A DNA stretch of 27,337 bases from positions 1 to 27,337 of the forward strand of contig JANQBS010000408.1 in assembly GCA_033085395.1 (NCBI GenBank), written 5' to 3'. Shown here piece by piece: positions 16,554 through 27,261 of this stretch. The position numbers and the translations under genes were made by a program. Each line of letters opens with the position of its first letter. Positions within the stretch are counted from its first letter, which is position 1. This DNA comes from Xanthoparmelia taractica. Its lineage: Eukaryota > Ascomycota > Lecanoromycetes > Lecanorales > Parmeliaceae. Under the pieces are notes generated by a model. It searched no databases and was not told the origin of the DNA. It saw only the letters and a program-made list of their open reading frames with translations.

Positions 16554-19500
16554 TTAGTGTTTCTTCCCCCTAGCCACCAGTCGCTCCTCTAATTCCCCAA
16601 CGGCCTTGGCCCAAATACTCCTACCCTTTGCGCCTTTGCCCTTCCCACCAATTTTCGATTCCAAGAACTCCCCCATTGCCTTCTCCTTTAGACCCTCTCC
16701 ATAGCACACCTTCGTATTCGATTTTACCCCGACGTTCAAAGACTTGACGCCATTTCCGCTGCGTACCTTTACTTCAAAGATGACCTCTACTTTGGTCTTC
16801 ATAGCATTCAAAAGAATGAATGAACGAATTGCCATGACCTCATCGGACGTGATTGTAGGCTCCGTGATGTAGCTGACGCCCAAGACGCGTGCTTGTTCTG
16901 CGATGGTCGAAGCCATCTCCCAGCTGCTGCTAACAAACGTTAAAAGGTCCTTGACTTTAGTCTGAGACTGCTGCAAGCATTGTAATTGTGCACGCATGAT
17001 CTGAAGGAAGAAGCGCTTCTCCGTTGTCAGAGGCTGCGGATGGTATTCATGGGCATCAGCGATATACGTAAGGCTTATAGGCGAATTCTCTGATCTGGCT
17101 GGAGATTCCTTTAATTGGAATGAAGAGGGAGTGAAAAAGAGCTGGAGTGTGCCGCTGTATGCCATGGTGAGGGCCGATTCGGCAGCGGAGACAATAGTCC
17201 ACCCATAAGAATCTTCGAGAGCGGCCACATTTGCTGAGAACAGTGAGTGACTGTGTTGTGGATAGAAAGCTCGAAAGGAAACATACCATGCAACGCTAAG
17301 ACTTCTATAGAGCTCCAACCTCGACAGTCTGAACGAATCTTCTGCGCTTCCTTGATTTCATTGATGCATTCTTGCTTGCGCTCGACGACATCCGCAAGAC
17401 CATCTTCGCGTTCCCGCAACTGGCTTTGCAGTTCTTCAACTAATTTCCGCTTCGCTTCAAGATCGCGTTCAATGGACTTCAAGCTGTCTCTCGCTTCCTT
17501 GAGCTCATCTTGGTCGCAGTCGGCCAGCTCAGCCGCCTGCGCTTCAGCGATCGACAATTGTCCCTCCAACCGTTCATGCTCTTCAATCAAGGGCGGCAGC
17601 ACTGGCTGGATCATCTGCCCCTGCTGGGTAAGGAGTCTATCATCCTCTTCCATACCCTCGCCAATCTTCAGCAAGCCCTCCTTGAGGCCATCGAGTAATT
17701 TCATGCGCCACTCATACCACATAGCCTTACTCAGAAGTCTTGCATGTGTCTTGACATTCTTGAACTGATTGTCCATAATAGGCTTGACATCAGGAGGCGC
17801 TGACATGTACTCACGGAATAATGGCGGATTGTCTTCGTACGTGTCGGCTTCGATTTCTTTGACTATACTGCGACCTTCAGAGATGTAATTTTTCAGCTCT
17901 CTGCAAGACTGCATAGTATACATTAGCATGCAGAAGATCAATCGGGAAACACTGCGATGACTTACATGCTGGTAAAGCTCCAGCATCGGTACAGTACACG
18001 CTCCAGCTACAACGCAACTTTCAAGTTCGTTATCGGCTTTCGCAGCATTGAGATCGTCGTCTCCTGGGTTCGGCGTCTTGCCACTCTGCTCTAGCAGGGC
18101 ATTTGGGACCACAGTGTGTCTTCTCTTCGTCGTAGTCAGTTCCATGAAACGAATGCTTGTCATGTTCAAGAAGTCCTGAAGATGAATACGGTCCTCTTGC
18201 TCCGTGGGCTCTGCGGGACCTGTTGTGCTTGCGTCACGCTTCTGCTCGAAAGAGTGCACTTTTGCAGGGCTGCGTAATTCAACATCCTTAAAACGAGGCT
18301 GGTCTTTGGGAGTGGTGTCTGTCCTCAGTGGGGAGATAGTCCCTGAGGGTGTGCCAACCCGAGCGTTACCTGCAGTTTCTACGAGGCTCAGTCTTGATGA
18401 CCTAGTCATCCTGCCAGTGGTGGCTGTCTTCGAAGGCGGCGCGGGAAGCTTCACTTTCTTCACTGGACTGCCCTCTCGGCCCTTCATGCGCTCTGAGGTA
18501 CCGTCCTCATCCTCGTCATCGTCAAGCTCTGCAGGTCTTTTGCCAAGGAGGCCTTTTGCCGCGCCGACGTGCAAACTTTTGCGGCCATTGAGTTTCTTCT
18601 TCTGTGGTGTGAGACGCTCAATCCTGTCTTTGAGGTTGGCTGTATGGTCTTTCTCTTCGAGATCCTGGGCGTCAGCTTCCGCCTCTAGGATGCCGCGTCC
18701 GCTCTCTCGACGTTTGTCTTCTGCGCGCTCTTGCTCGAGCTCCTGCTGCATGATTTGAGGGTCTTCGAACCGAACACCAGGATGACTATGTCCCTGAGCA
18801 ACGAAAGTCATGGAACTGTCACTGATGGACCCTCTTCTCTCGAGTAGAGCAGTAACACGTGGAGAACCGATACCTTCCCGATCAACTCCAAGACCAGATG
18901 ACCTCCGCCTTCGAGGTTTCAAAACAATGCTCGGAGTGGTAGCTCCAGTGGCCAAGTCCTTGCGAAACAGTGGATTCGGCACATCTCGCCTAGGAGTCGA
19001 GTCTCGTGCATTCTTGGCATCATTGATCTCAGCTTCGAAAAGCTTTTTGGGCGATGCAGTTCTCATTGATACATTCTTTGATGGCGGCGTTTTGCCAGGC
19101 GTTGTCGGACGCATTATCTGGGGCGTAGATTGTTTCGGGGGAGTATTTGGCTTATCAACGGGCGTAGGTTGGTGTGATTTTGGGGTCATGGACTGTCTGC
19201 CTACAACTTTTTGTGGTTGTTTTCGAGTCTGAGAAGATGCGAGGCTAGGACTGCCAGTTTCCGAAGCCATTGTCCTAGCATGAGCTGGTAAAGATCGCTC
19301 ATCAGATAGGCCCACACCTATAGGCTTCTGTCGTGGTGTGCCGAGAAAGGGAGATCTTGACAACTGCCCAGCGTCGGCTTCTTGCTGCACTAAGTTCTTG
19401 GCCTCGGTCTCGTTTTCCTTGCTGAGCGTCTCGGGTCCAGTGGCTTGAAGAGCTGGTAAGGGGCGCTCGTCAGACAAGCCCACACCTACAGGCTTTTGTC

Positions 19501-21596
19501 GCGGTGTGCTAAAGAATGGCGAACCAGACAGTTGGCCGACGTCAGCCTCTTGCTCCATTAGTATCTTGGCCTCCGCCTTGCTCCCAGTACTGAGCTGCTT
19601 AGGCGAAATGGCCCCAATGGCAGTGGTTATATCCATTTCCATACCCTGCGTCTGGTCCTCGATTGGCTCTGTACGTTCGGTGATGGAAGGAAGAATACCA
19701 CCTCCTGCAAAGGTAATGTCCATATCTTCTTCATTTGTCGTCGAGTCCATACTCTCACGACCGTTACCATCTTGAAATAGCTGACGGTTGACGAGTTCAT
19801 CATCTGTGGAGGTCGCATATTTGCTGTTGGATTGAACCACACCCCCAATGACAGACGTGAATTCCATCGTGAGCTCCTCGTCTTCGTCACCAGATTGATC
19901 AGACTTCTCCTTGCCTTGAGCGGACTTGTAATTTTCCTCTATCCCACCAATGGCTGTTGTGAGATCCATCGTTTCATCACCAAGGGCTGAGCCATCTCCC
20001 GATGATCTTCGACGACCCGCACTACTTCGTCGGCTGTTGCCAGTGATAGATTTTCGTTTTCGACGCTTCGGCGAGGCTTGAGCCTCTTCAGTGGACGGCA
20101 GAATATGTCCGACGGCTTGCGTCATCTCCATTGTATCATCTTCCTCTTCTGATCTACTTCTATGCAAATTGGCTTTGAATACTGGCGAAAATGGATTCAA
20201 ATTCTCTTGGTCCTGCAGAGCGCTTGGATCACACGCTACTTGGGGCACATATTTCCCCTTTTTCATCCATGGCTTAAAAGCAGCAGTGACTTCATCGTCA
20301 GCCATTTCCATTGTAATATCGCCATGTTCATCATAGTCGATGCCTTGGGTGCCAGCTTGGTTCGCCGCCTGTTGTAGAGCAGCTTCGAGTCTTCCACTGG
20401 ATTCAGTACTAGAGCCGCCGGTGGAACGAATGGTATTATCATCTCCGTCAACCCCAGTCACGGTCTCGTCTTGTACAAGATCATTGTCATCAGAACTTGA
20501 AGAATCGCTGTCTTCATCCGCGGTTACGAATGTCTGAGTTCCCGTATCATCGGAAGCAGCGCTATAAGGGCTTGACGAGAATTCCTCAGGATTATTGAAA
20601 TTCATAGGAGGGATCCCAGAACTTCTACGACGTTTCTTCTGATGCAAGTCGCGTTGATGAGCAGGAGAGGCAGAGACCTGTACTTCCTCAATCTGTTCTG
20701 GTGGAGTTGAGGGTGGCTCAGAGGCATCAGAGGAAGGCATGGGTGACCTAGGCGTTGTGTAAGATGATCCTGCGTTGGCTGTCAAAGCAGATGCTCTTCG
20801 AGTCGCATTTGTAGATGCCGATGATGTAGTCGAGTCTTCAGGTAGTTCAACGACATTCCAAGTATGCAATGTAGCTTCTGGTGCAAACGACACTCTCCGA
20901 TTTGCTAGTAATCACGTCAGCTCCGTCTATTACCCAGACCAGAATCTATCTACCAAGCGACTTTCTCCTTGCATCCCTATTCGCGAGTATCTCTCGCCTC
21001 TCACGCTCTTTTGCGGCTGCTTGCTGTTCCTCCTCACTACGGACAGCGACACGCGTCGGCGATCGAACGGGAGAACGAGGTTTCGAGCTCCTAGGCATTG
21101 GAGATGCTTCCAATGGGCTAGGTATTCCGGGTATAGCATTTTCTGCCAGCTTCTTCCCCAGTGATTTACGTGGGGACTTTTCGGGCGTTTGCCGCCCGTT
21201 GGCTTTGCTAGGTGAGCTATTGCGAGCTTGACTGTGAGGTGGGATTGCTTTCGGAGGCGACAAAGCTATTGTAGGCTTCAAAATTGACTTGACATACGGT
21301 GGTATAGCAGGCTGCGACAGATCAGCTGTTAATTTCTCCAAGTACTGCCTAGGTAGGCCCACCTCTTGCTTGTTGCCCGAACCCTCTTTGAGCGCGTCGA
21401 GACCACCAGGACCAATGCTTTTACTACGGTTCTTCTTTGCCAATTGTTTCCCCTGCGCCGCGCTGAAGCTCGTAATCGTCCCAATGTCTACCTTAGCATT
21501 CTCTTCGTTTCTGGTAACGTAAGTGGAGGTCGTGTGCGCAATTGACTTGCGGGCTTGGCGCACTCGTGGTGGCTTGGGACTCTGGTTATTCGACAT
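16554..21596 (-). CDS. SPC7: Kinetochore scaffold Spc7/Spc105 (KNL1)
   Basis: Four exons (21596-20954, 20904-17966, 17908-17287, 17233-16554; introns of 49, 57 and 53 nt) give 1627 aa. The protein is the KNL1 arm of the outer-kinetochore KMN network; it recruits protein phosphatase 1 and, when Mps1 phosphorylates its MELT repeats, Bub3-Bub1. Seen here: Ser/Arg-rich N-terminus; PP1 site RRVSF (about 217-221), created only by splicing exon 1 to 2; MELT-like repeats MEMA (~414), MEMT (~473), MDLT (~527), MEFT (~561), MDIT (~609) and MDIT (~638); a duplicated unit (about 659-756); a long disordered Ser/Pro-rich stretch; the conserved Spc7 domain from LQDFLNMTSIRFMEL (~1123) with coiled coil (IEEHERLEGQL... 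to ~1390); and a C-terminal RWD-type region that docks Mis12. It shares a 205-bp divergent promoter with RPS11. Confidence 0.95.
19280..19573 (-). repeat. Internal duplication within SPC7
   Basis: Two copies of a 42-codon unit (19573-19448 and 19405-19280 on the minus strand, period 168 nt) both read EAK...QEAD-GQLS-SPF--TPRQKP-GVGLSDER-LPA. They differ at roughly nine residues. They lie between the MELT array and the disordered middle. The conserved TPRQKP and GVGLSDER cores suggest a repeated short docking or phosphorylation motif. Confidence 0.85.
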
Positions 21597-21801
21597 GTTG
21601 GCGGTACTTCAGGTGCTGCTCACCCTTAATGCTAGTATTTTAATAGATGTAAACTTAGCGCGACGGATCGAGGTGAATGTAAACAATGATATTTGCCAAG
21701 TCAAGCTACGGGTAAAAGTCGGCCCGAGAGCCGGACGTTTTTAGCGAAGCTCTTGGCCTCCCACACAAATTGGACTTCAGCATCGAAAGTAAACCGCAAT
21801 C
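21597..21801. promoter_or_regulatory. Divergent promoter SPC7/RPS11 with two forkhead-type cores
   Basis: 205 bp between start codons. GTAAAC occurs at 21649-21654 and GTAAACA at 21679-21685, in the same orientation 30 bp apart. GTAAACA matches the forkhead consensus (RYAAAYA) used by Fkh-type regulators of mitotic genes and by Fhl1-like regulators of ribosomal protein genes, both plausible here. Function is inferred. Confidence 0.4.
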
Positions 21802-22438
21802 ATGGCGACGGAGTTGACAGTACAGTCGGAACGCGCGTTCCAAAAGCAACCGCATATCTTCGTCAATCAGAAGGTCAAGCGGACGAAGAGCACCAGAGTC
21901 GGAAAGGGTGGGCGAAGATGGTACAAGGACGTTGGGCTGGGCTTCAGGACACCTAAGACTGCGATTGAGGGCACATACATTGGTACGATCTCTAAGGCTA
22001 CGCTCAGATGCTGTGCTTTTGGATGAGGTGGTCTGACATGGTATTCTAGACAAGAAATGCCCTTTCACGGGCGAAGTCTCCATCCGCGGCCGTATCCTCA
22101 CCGGCACGGTCGTCTCTACCAAAATGCACCGCACTCTCGTCATTCGACGCGAATACCTTCACTTCGTCCCCAAGTACTCCAGATATGAGAAACGACACAA
22201 GAATCTTGCCGCGCACGTTTCGCCAGCTTTCCGTGTGGAGGAGGGTGATCAGGTTACGGTTGGGCAATGCCGGCCTTTGAGCAAGACGGTATGTGCAGAA
22301 CAAGATGCAAGACGCTTGACTGCCATAATGCAGAGCCTGCCTTTATATGTGCTAAAAATGGTGCTATAGGTCCGATTCAATGTTCTCCGGGTGCTACCAC
22401 GTACTGGAAAGGCTGTCAAGGGTTTCCAAAAGTTCTAG
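21802..22438 (+). CDS. RPS11: 40S ribosomal protein uS17 (S11)
   Basis: Three exons (21802-21982, 22050-22288, 22370-22438; introns of 67 and 81 nt) give 162 aa. It is part of the small ribosomal subunit and contacts 18S rRNA. The eukaryotic N-terminal extension reads MATELTVQSERAFQKQPHIF, followed by RRWYKDVGLGF-TPK-AIEGTYIDKKCPFTG. The uS17 core is IRGRILTGTVVSTKMHRT, REYLHFVPKYSRYEKRHKN and VTVGQCRPLSKTVRFNVLRV, ending FQKF. Introns are GT-AG, phases 1 and 0. It converges on the uncharacterised 750-aa gene. Confidence 0.96.
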
Positions 22439-22864
22439 ATGGTAGAGGCGATAGAAGGTTCGAGGCTTGTACGAGGCATCTTACAGTAGCTCAAGAAAAA
22501 TAGTAAGAATCGATCACAGTACCAAATGCATTCATTTGAAGCGCCGAGGTTGCCTCTTGCCTTAGTGGGAATACCCTCAAAAGCATAGTAGATGGGGTGA
22601 GCCTTGATACATTGGTGTCTAGTCAAAAAGTCTCGAACGCATGCTTTGGTCTTATTGAGGCCACTCTCGCTGGCCCATCACGAGTTATCTGACAAGAGAC
22701 ATGACAAAAGTCCGACTCATCGTACGCAAGCCATCGCAAGCCACCCTCCCTCTGACCTAGAAGTACATCTGAAATGCTTTCCCATTGGCCAAGGTCGTCC
22801 TTCTCTTACACAAAACGTAAGATCTTACCAATTACACTCGCGTTGCCGTCAATAGTAAGGTTTC
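22439..22864. other. Convergent 3' region after RPS11
   Basis: 426 bp between two stop codons on opposite strands. No motif-bearing frame, repeat or RNA gene is seen; it presumably holds both 3' UTRs. Confidence 0.5.
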
Positions 22865-25553
22865 CTAAATACCCGTCCAAGAGTACTCGTATTCAGTGTC
22901 CACACTGCGTCTTGCTCGTACTCGGGTATTCTGTTCATCCCCGTGCATTTTCATCACATCGGCACAAAGCTCATCTAGATTCCTAAACTCCTTCGGGTAA
23001 TTTCCTCGAGGTAGAGAAACAGGATCCTCGGTCATTGAGTTGGTGTCTACTTCAAACCCGTCAAAGCCTGGATCATTGGCCATGTCTCGGTCTTGATGTG
23101 CGCTTCCAGAGATGTTCATGTCATTTTCCGCAAAAGTGCCACGGTCAATGTTTGGGTTGCTGTCTGAACTGCCAGCGATGGCTTGTAGTTCCGTCATGAA
23201 TTTTTCGCTTAAATCATGGTCCTTACTCATCCATTTGCTTGATTCGATATCATAATACTGTAAGGGAGCTTGGTGGCTTTGGATGTTGCGGACCCAGTCT
23301 TCGATTTCTCCCGAGATGCGACCATCTTCCTGGCTAGAGTCTGGATCTGAATCAGAACCCGATTGGTAACTGTCCTCAGTATCTATGATCTCTCTGGCCC
23401 TCATTATGTTGTTCTCGACCTCGAGGCTGGGCGGCTTGTCACTATGGAAGGCTCCATACCCTTGTACTGCCTACATATATTTCTGCGTCAGTATTGCTTG
23501 TTTCAGGTAGAAAATAAAATTACATGTCCGATTCCATAATAGATACGAACAAAAAGTATATAGAAAGAATCAGCTCCAGAATGTACGTACCCCGTCTCTG
23601 AATGCCGTATTATTTGCCCAGTGGCCTCTTTTTTTGCCACCTTCGGCGTTGTAAAATTTATAGTCTTGAACGAACGCCCATACACCTACTCACAATCCGG
23701 AGTCAGCAATGGATATTGAAAGCAAGAACCCTGATGCGTACCGCTCTCAAAATGCTGAGGGGGAATACAAAGAATTCCCATCATTTGTCCTATAGCTCTA
23801 CCCAATGAATATGTCATTGGTAGTGATGTCTTTTTCATGGCGTGACGAGCATGCGAAAGCTTTTCGTGAGCTTGAAGTATTCTGAATCTGAACGGGTCAT
23901 CGTCATCCGGCGTCGTGGGCATATGAGATAGCAGCTTCGAGAGTGGAATGTGCGATATTATCGCCTTATGATGATTAGCCCAGTCTGTACGTATCGACGG
24001 CGGGCCTACCTTGGGCTCAACCCCACCAAATATCAAGTATTCACCAGCTCCGGTATATCTGAACTTAGTCCTAAGCTTCAAGTGGTGGGCTTTCTCCACG
24101 TTTCCTCTTTCATCTGCAATGTTGAGGTCAATCAAGATCAGAAATTTGTCCCCTTGGGGAGCATGCAGGAGCATGTGGAATGCACGGATCGGATTTTTGG
24201 TTGCCGATACGAACATGCTAATGAAGGTTCTTGAGTCAGTCTGGCCCCATCATTAAAGAGAATTAAGATCTCGAGATGGATCTTGGAATGGAGTAATCGG
24301 TCCTGAATCGGTAGAAATCTTTTCTATACGTACCTTCGTCGACTATGATCATGCTTGGTGACGTGAAAGCTTCAAGGTTTTAGAATCAGTGATTTTTTCG
24401 AGACAGAAAGGCAGTCACAGGGAAGGTTTGGCGGGCACTGAAGGTCTCAGAACTTACAGTGCTTCTTCCCGGTACTCTGTTGCGCTGCGGTCTGCAGCGA
24501 GTGGGATATCCGAGCAATTGAGGAAAGCTCCAGCGCGGATTCCCAGAGCCGAGGAGTATGTGCCTTGCGTTTGAGAAGTGAAGGCACGAAATCCGATTCT
24601 TGCCAGCTTCTTTTCAAGAGTAAGTCGTGGTATCTTTCGCTGTCTCGAATCTGGCGGAGTTAGAAGGCTGTTCTGCTGTTGTTTGCCAGTAGCCTTTGTA
24701 GGTGTCTTTGCCGCGGTGAGGCCCTGTACTGTGTGAACATCAAAGCCTGACCGGTCCTCGTTATCGGTTTCGTCGAGTAGATAATGCGTCTTCGCATCGT
24801 CAAGTATATCCACACGCTTCCTTTTGTTGCGTCCTGAGACGTCATGCCTGCCAGACAGACCACCTTGACAACAGATATCTGTAAGCTTTTTTTCGATGAG
24901 CTGAACCCCTATCTCAACGGCCTTCTGCTCGAGATGAGCTCTTGATGCCAGCTTAGTCCTCTCATAGGGCGATAATGTTGCCTGTAGTTGCCTCAAAGCA
25001 GCTTCTAAGTTAAAGTATCTTCTTATGTGTCTGTATTGGGTGTATACCACTGGCCTTCTTAGCCCTCCGCATTTTCTAAGATCTGAAACATGGAATCGAT
25101 TGAAGACAGAAGTAATATCATCCCAACTGTTGCTATAATTTTCCGCAAGCATTGCCAATGTGATCCTCTGTGGGAGTGTCCACCTATGCTTATAGGTAGG
25201 CGTTGGACTTTCGTCCCTCGAGCCATCGCTCAAGGCTTTTAAAGTAGGTCGCACAGTCGGAGGCTGACGAGCTTCGAGGTTGAGGTCAACAAATTCGTCT
25301 TTGACTTTGGGTTCCGATTCCATTTCCAATGGAAGCGAGTAGTCAATCCTCGGTATCACAGAGTCTGAACAATCAAACGAGATAGTCCAAAGAAGTGCGT
25401 TGGTTCGAGTGTCTAACAAGGAAAGATGAGGTGAGGTGAAGTCTTTATGATGATGCAGAAAACGAGGCTTAGGCAGTAACGCATTAGCAGAAAAATGGCT
25501 CGATCACTTTCATAGTCATTCGCATCGGAGTCCACGGGATTATATTCATTCAT
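22865..25553 (-). CDS. Uncharacterised fungal protein with Myb/SANT-like N-terminus and DUF7587-type middle
   Basis: Six minus-strand exons join without stops to 750 aa: 25553-25481, 25412-24458, 24369-24334 (36 nt), 24229-23742, 23685-23591 and 23470-22865; introns of 68, 88, 104, 56 and 120 nt. Residues ~100-134 (HRWTLPQRITLAMLAENYSN, SWDDITSVFNRFH) resemble a Myb/SANT helix set as found at the start of fungal-specific proteins of the DUF7587 group. A basic linker follows (NKRKRVDIL). The middle (IGFRAFTSQTQGTYSS to SMFVSATKNPIRAFHMLL and KFLILIDLNIADE) has the strand-rich RAFTS...SATKNPIRA pattern I associate with DUF7587, sometimes compared to ADP-ribosyltransferase-like folds. The tail is acidic and Ser-rich (DTEDSYQSGSDSDPDSS). 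Function unknown. The start is uncertain: an in-frame ATG 24 bp upstream (25577) or an upstream exon is possible. Splice sites rest on frame continuity, not homology. Confidence 0.7.
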
Positions 25554-26549
25554 GGTCCTTGCTCTAACCATCAAAAAAGGAGCAGATTTACGTGACCCTG
25601 ATTCCCCATGCTCTTTTTGAGCCTCCGAGCTTGACCAAACCCATTTCATGTCTGTGGACAGAAGTACAGGCAGGAAAGAAGACACCTTGGAAAAGACCTT
25701 GAAGGAAGCTTAGTATCGGACGACTCATCTCAGGAGCAAGCTTCGACGTGGGCAAGCAAGCTCCACGTGAGTCTGAGCCGAAAAATGTGCCCATTGCCGG
25801 CTATCTGTAACCAGCGGACGAACTTTTCGAAATATATTACCAGATGGACATTGATTGAGTGTTTTCAATAGGCTGCTTTCGTTGTGTGCCATATCAACAG
25901 ACGATTCTATCTTGGTAGCGGCAATGCAGCTTTACTGCAGGAATCTTGTTAGGCCAGCCACACCTGACAGGAATAAGAACATTCACGAGCTGCTCTTTCT
26001 TCTAAAGGAAAGAGGAATACGAAGATCACGAATGATTAACGCAGTAGCTCACGCAAGCAATACGAGGAGTAAATCAAGGTCTCTGGACTTGAAGTGCACA
26101 ACCTACGGTTTTTCTGGCCACAAGGCATCACAGCAAGGAAAGAAGCACTGAAAACGGAATGCAAGGCTCTGAGTCCGGCAGAACTAAGCAGACTTATAGA
26201 CAGGATCGCGGAATGAGAAGCCAGATCTGATCCAAAAATTGCTGTGGGGGGTACGGAGAAGACGAGGAGGCGCTAACGACTCAAATCTTGTCGTCGCCAG
26301 CCCGGCGCAACGCTATTATTCACCAGGAACCCTTGAGTACCGCTTCCGTCCACATTTTGCTGCTCACACATACTCTTTAGACCTTGCTCAACATGAAGCG
26401 GGCATCCTCATTAGAGCTATGGCCCTAGGGAGAAGAAGCTGCAACCGCCAGAGCTAGCTTGATGCGCCTTCGACTTGAAACAAACCGCAGAGCCTCAATA
26501 AAACATCCCGAGACACGCGACTGAGACGTCAAGCGGAGACGCGTCGGTC
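25554..26549. other. Intergenic region with possible decayed coding stretch
   Basis: About 1 kb between divergent genes, holding both promoters. On the plus strand 25855-26151 (98 codons, with DRNKNIHELLFLLKERG) is open. A second frame from about 26073 to 26206 reads coding-like text (WPQGITARKEALKTECK, SPAELSRLIDRIAE) and continues past a TGA to 26272. The switch of frame, the stop and the lack of a recognised family make this a possible relic rather than a gene. Nothing else is identified. Confidence 0.3.
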
Positions 26550-26901
26550 ATGGATAACACAAAAGCTACCGAGTATCTACAAACTTTGCTGAACAAGAAG
26601 CTGTGTGTCTATACCAATGATTCCCGTATGTTTTATGGGGACTTCAAGTGCACCGACAATGTGATTGACCCTTTCTGGCTTCCTCAAACTAGCAGCTAAC
26701 GTTTTCCAGGAATGCAACATCATCCTATCCCAATCCTACGAGTACCGTCAACCCAGTGAAGACGCTGTAAAAGCCGCAGCCGAATCGTCCTCTAAAACAT
26801 CCTCTACGGCCACCCTAAAGGTAGACATGACAAGCCGCTTTCTTGGTCTTATTGTAGTGCCAGGCCAGTACATTACAAAGATTGAGGTGGAGGGTGTTTG
26901 A
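26550..26901 (+). CDS. NAA38: LSM-domain NatC auxiliary subunit (Naa38/Mak31)
   Basis: Two exons (26550-26660 and 26710-26901; 49-nt GT-AG intron with a gctaac branch site) give 100 aa. Naa38 is the Sm-like subunit of the NatC N-terminal acetyltransferase with Naa30 and Naa35. The Sm1 part reads LLNKKLCVYTNDSRMFYGDF-CTD-E-NIILS (about residues 13-44) with EYR just after, typical of the LSMD1 branch. A Ser/Ala/Lys-rich linker follows, and Sm2 reads RFLGLIVVPGQYITKIEVE (about 80-98). The RxLGLxxxPGxxIxKIEV ending separates it from Lsm1-8, which usually carry IRG or LRG there. The splice rejoins D-N-E-C-N in phase 0, restoring the fold. A frame starting inside the intron would miss the first 37 residues. 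Confidence 0.9.
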
Positions 26902-27261
26902 AACATCAATACTTTGTTCGTCGACACAAGTAATGCTATCGCTGGATGTGCCAGTCACGCCGGAGTCTCCTCCGGCGCCGGTAGGGAAATAGGTGGAACT
27001 GTACGACCAAAAGGCTAGAGGTCATGGAAGGGCTCTGTTGGTCAGCATGACTGCACCAATGAGATGCGAACAGGATGTCCAATGCCGTTCAAATACTGAT
27101 GCATTGGCTGGTGACGAGGTGGTACAAATACTGCCGCTGTGCAGATACTGGTGGATTGCACTCAGGATCACTCCTATGGTTGGCCTAGAAGCAGACTTGG
27201 GTGCCGTTCATCTATAATCTTTGCTGCAAGCGTACTCCGTAGATAGAGCTAATTCGGTTCT
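26902..27261. other. Region 3' of NAA38
   Basis: 360 bp between the NAA38 stop and the terminal LTR fragment. It probably holds the NAA38 3' UTR. A strong GC hairpin lies at 26958-26977. I see no gene. Confidence 0.45.
26958..26977. other. GC-rich perfect hairpin
   Basis: CGCCGGAG, a 4-nt loop (tctc), then CTCCGGCG, starting 57 bp after the NAA38 stop. It may act in 3'-end formation or mRNA stability; this is not established. Confidence 0.55.

Noticed and set aside
18204..19232. Long antisense frames over SPC7 (184 and 140 codons)
   Set aside because: Ser/Arg/Phe-rich shadows of the disordered Ser/Pro-rich and acidic stretch of SPC7, with no motif of their own.
26993..27217. 74-codon frame after NAA38
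   Set aside because: No motif, and it overlaps the probable 3' UTR. Composition gives no coding sign.
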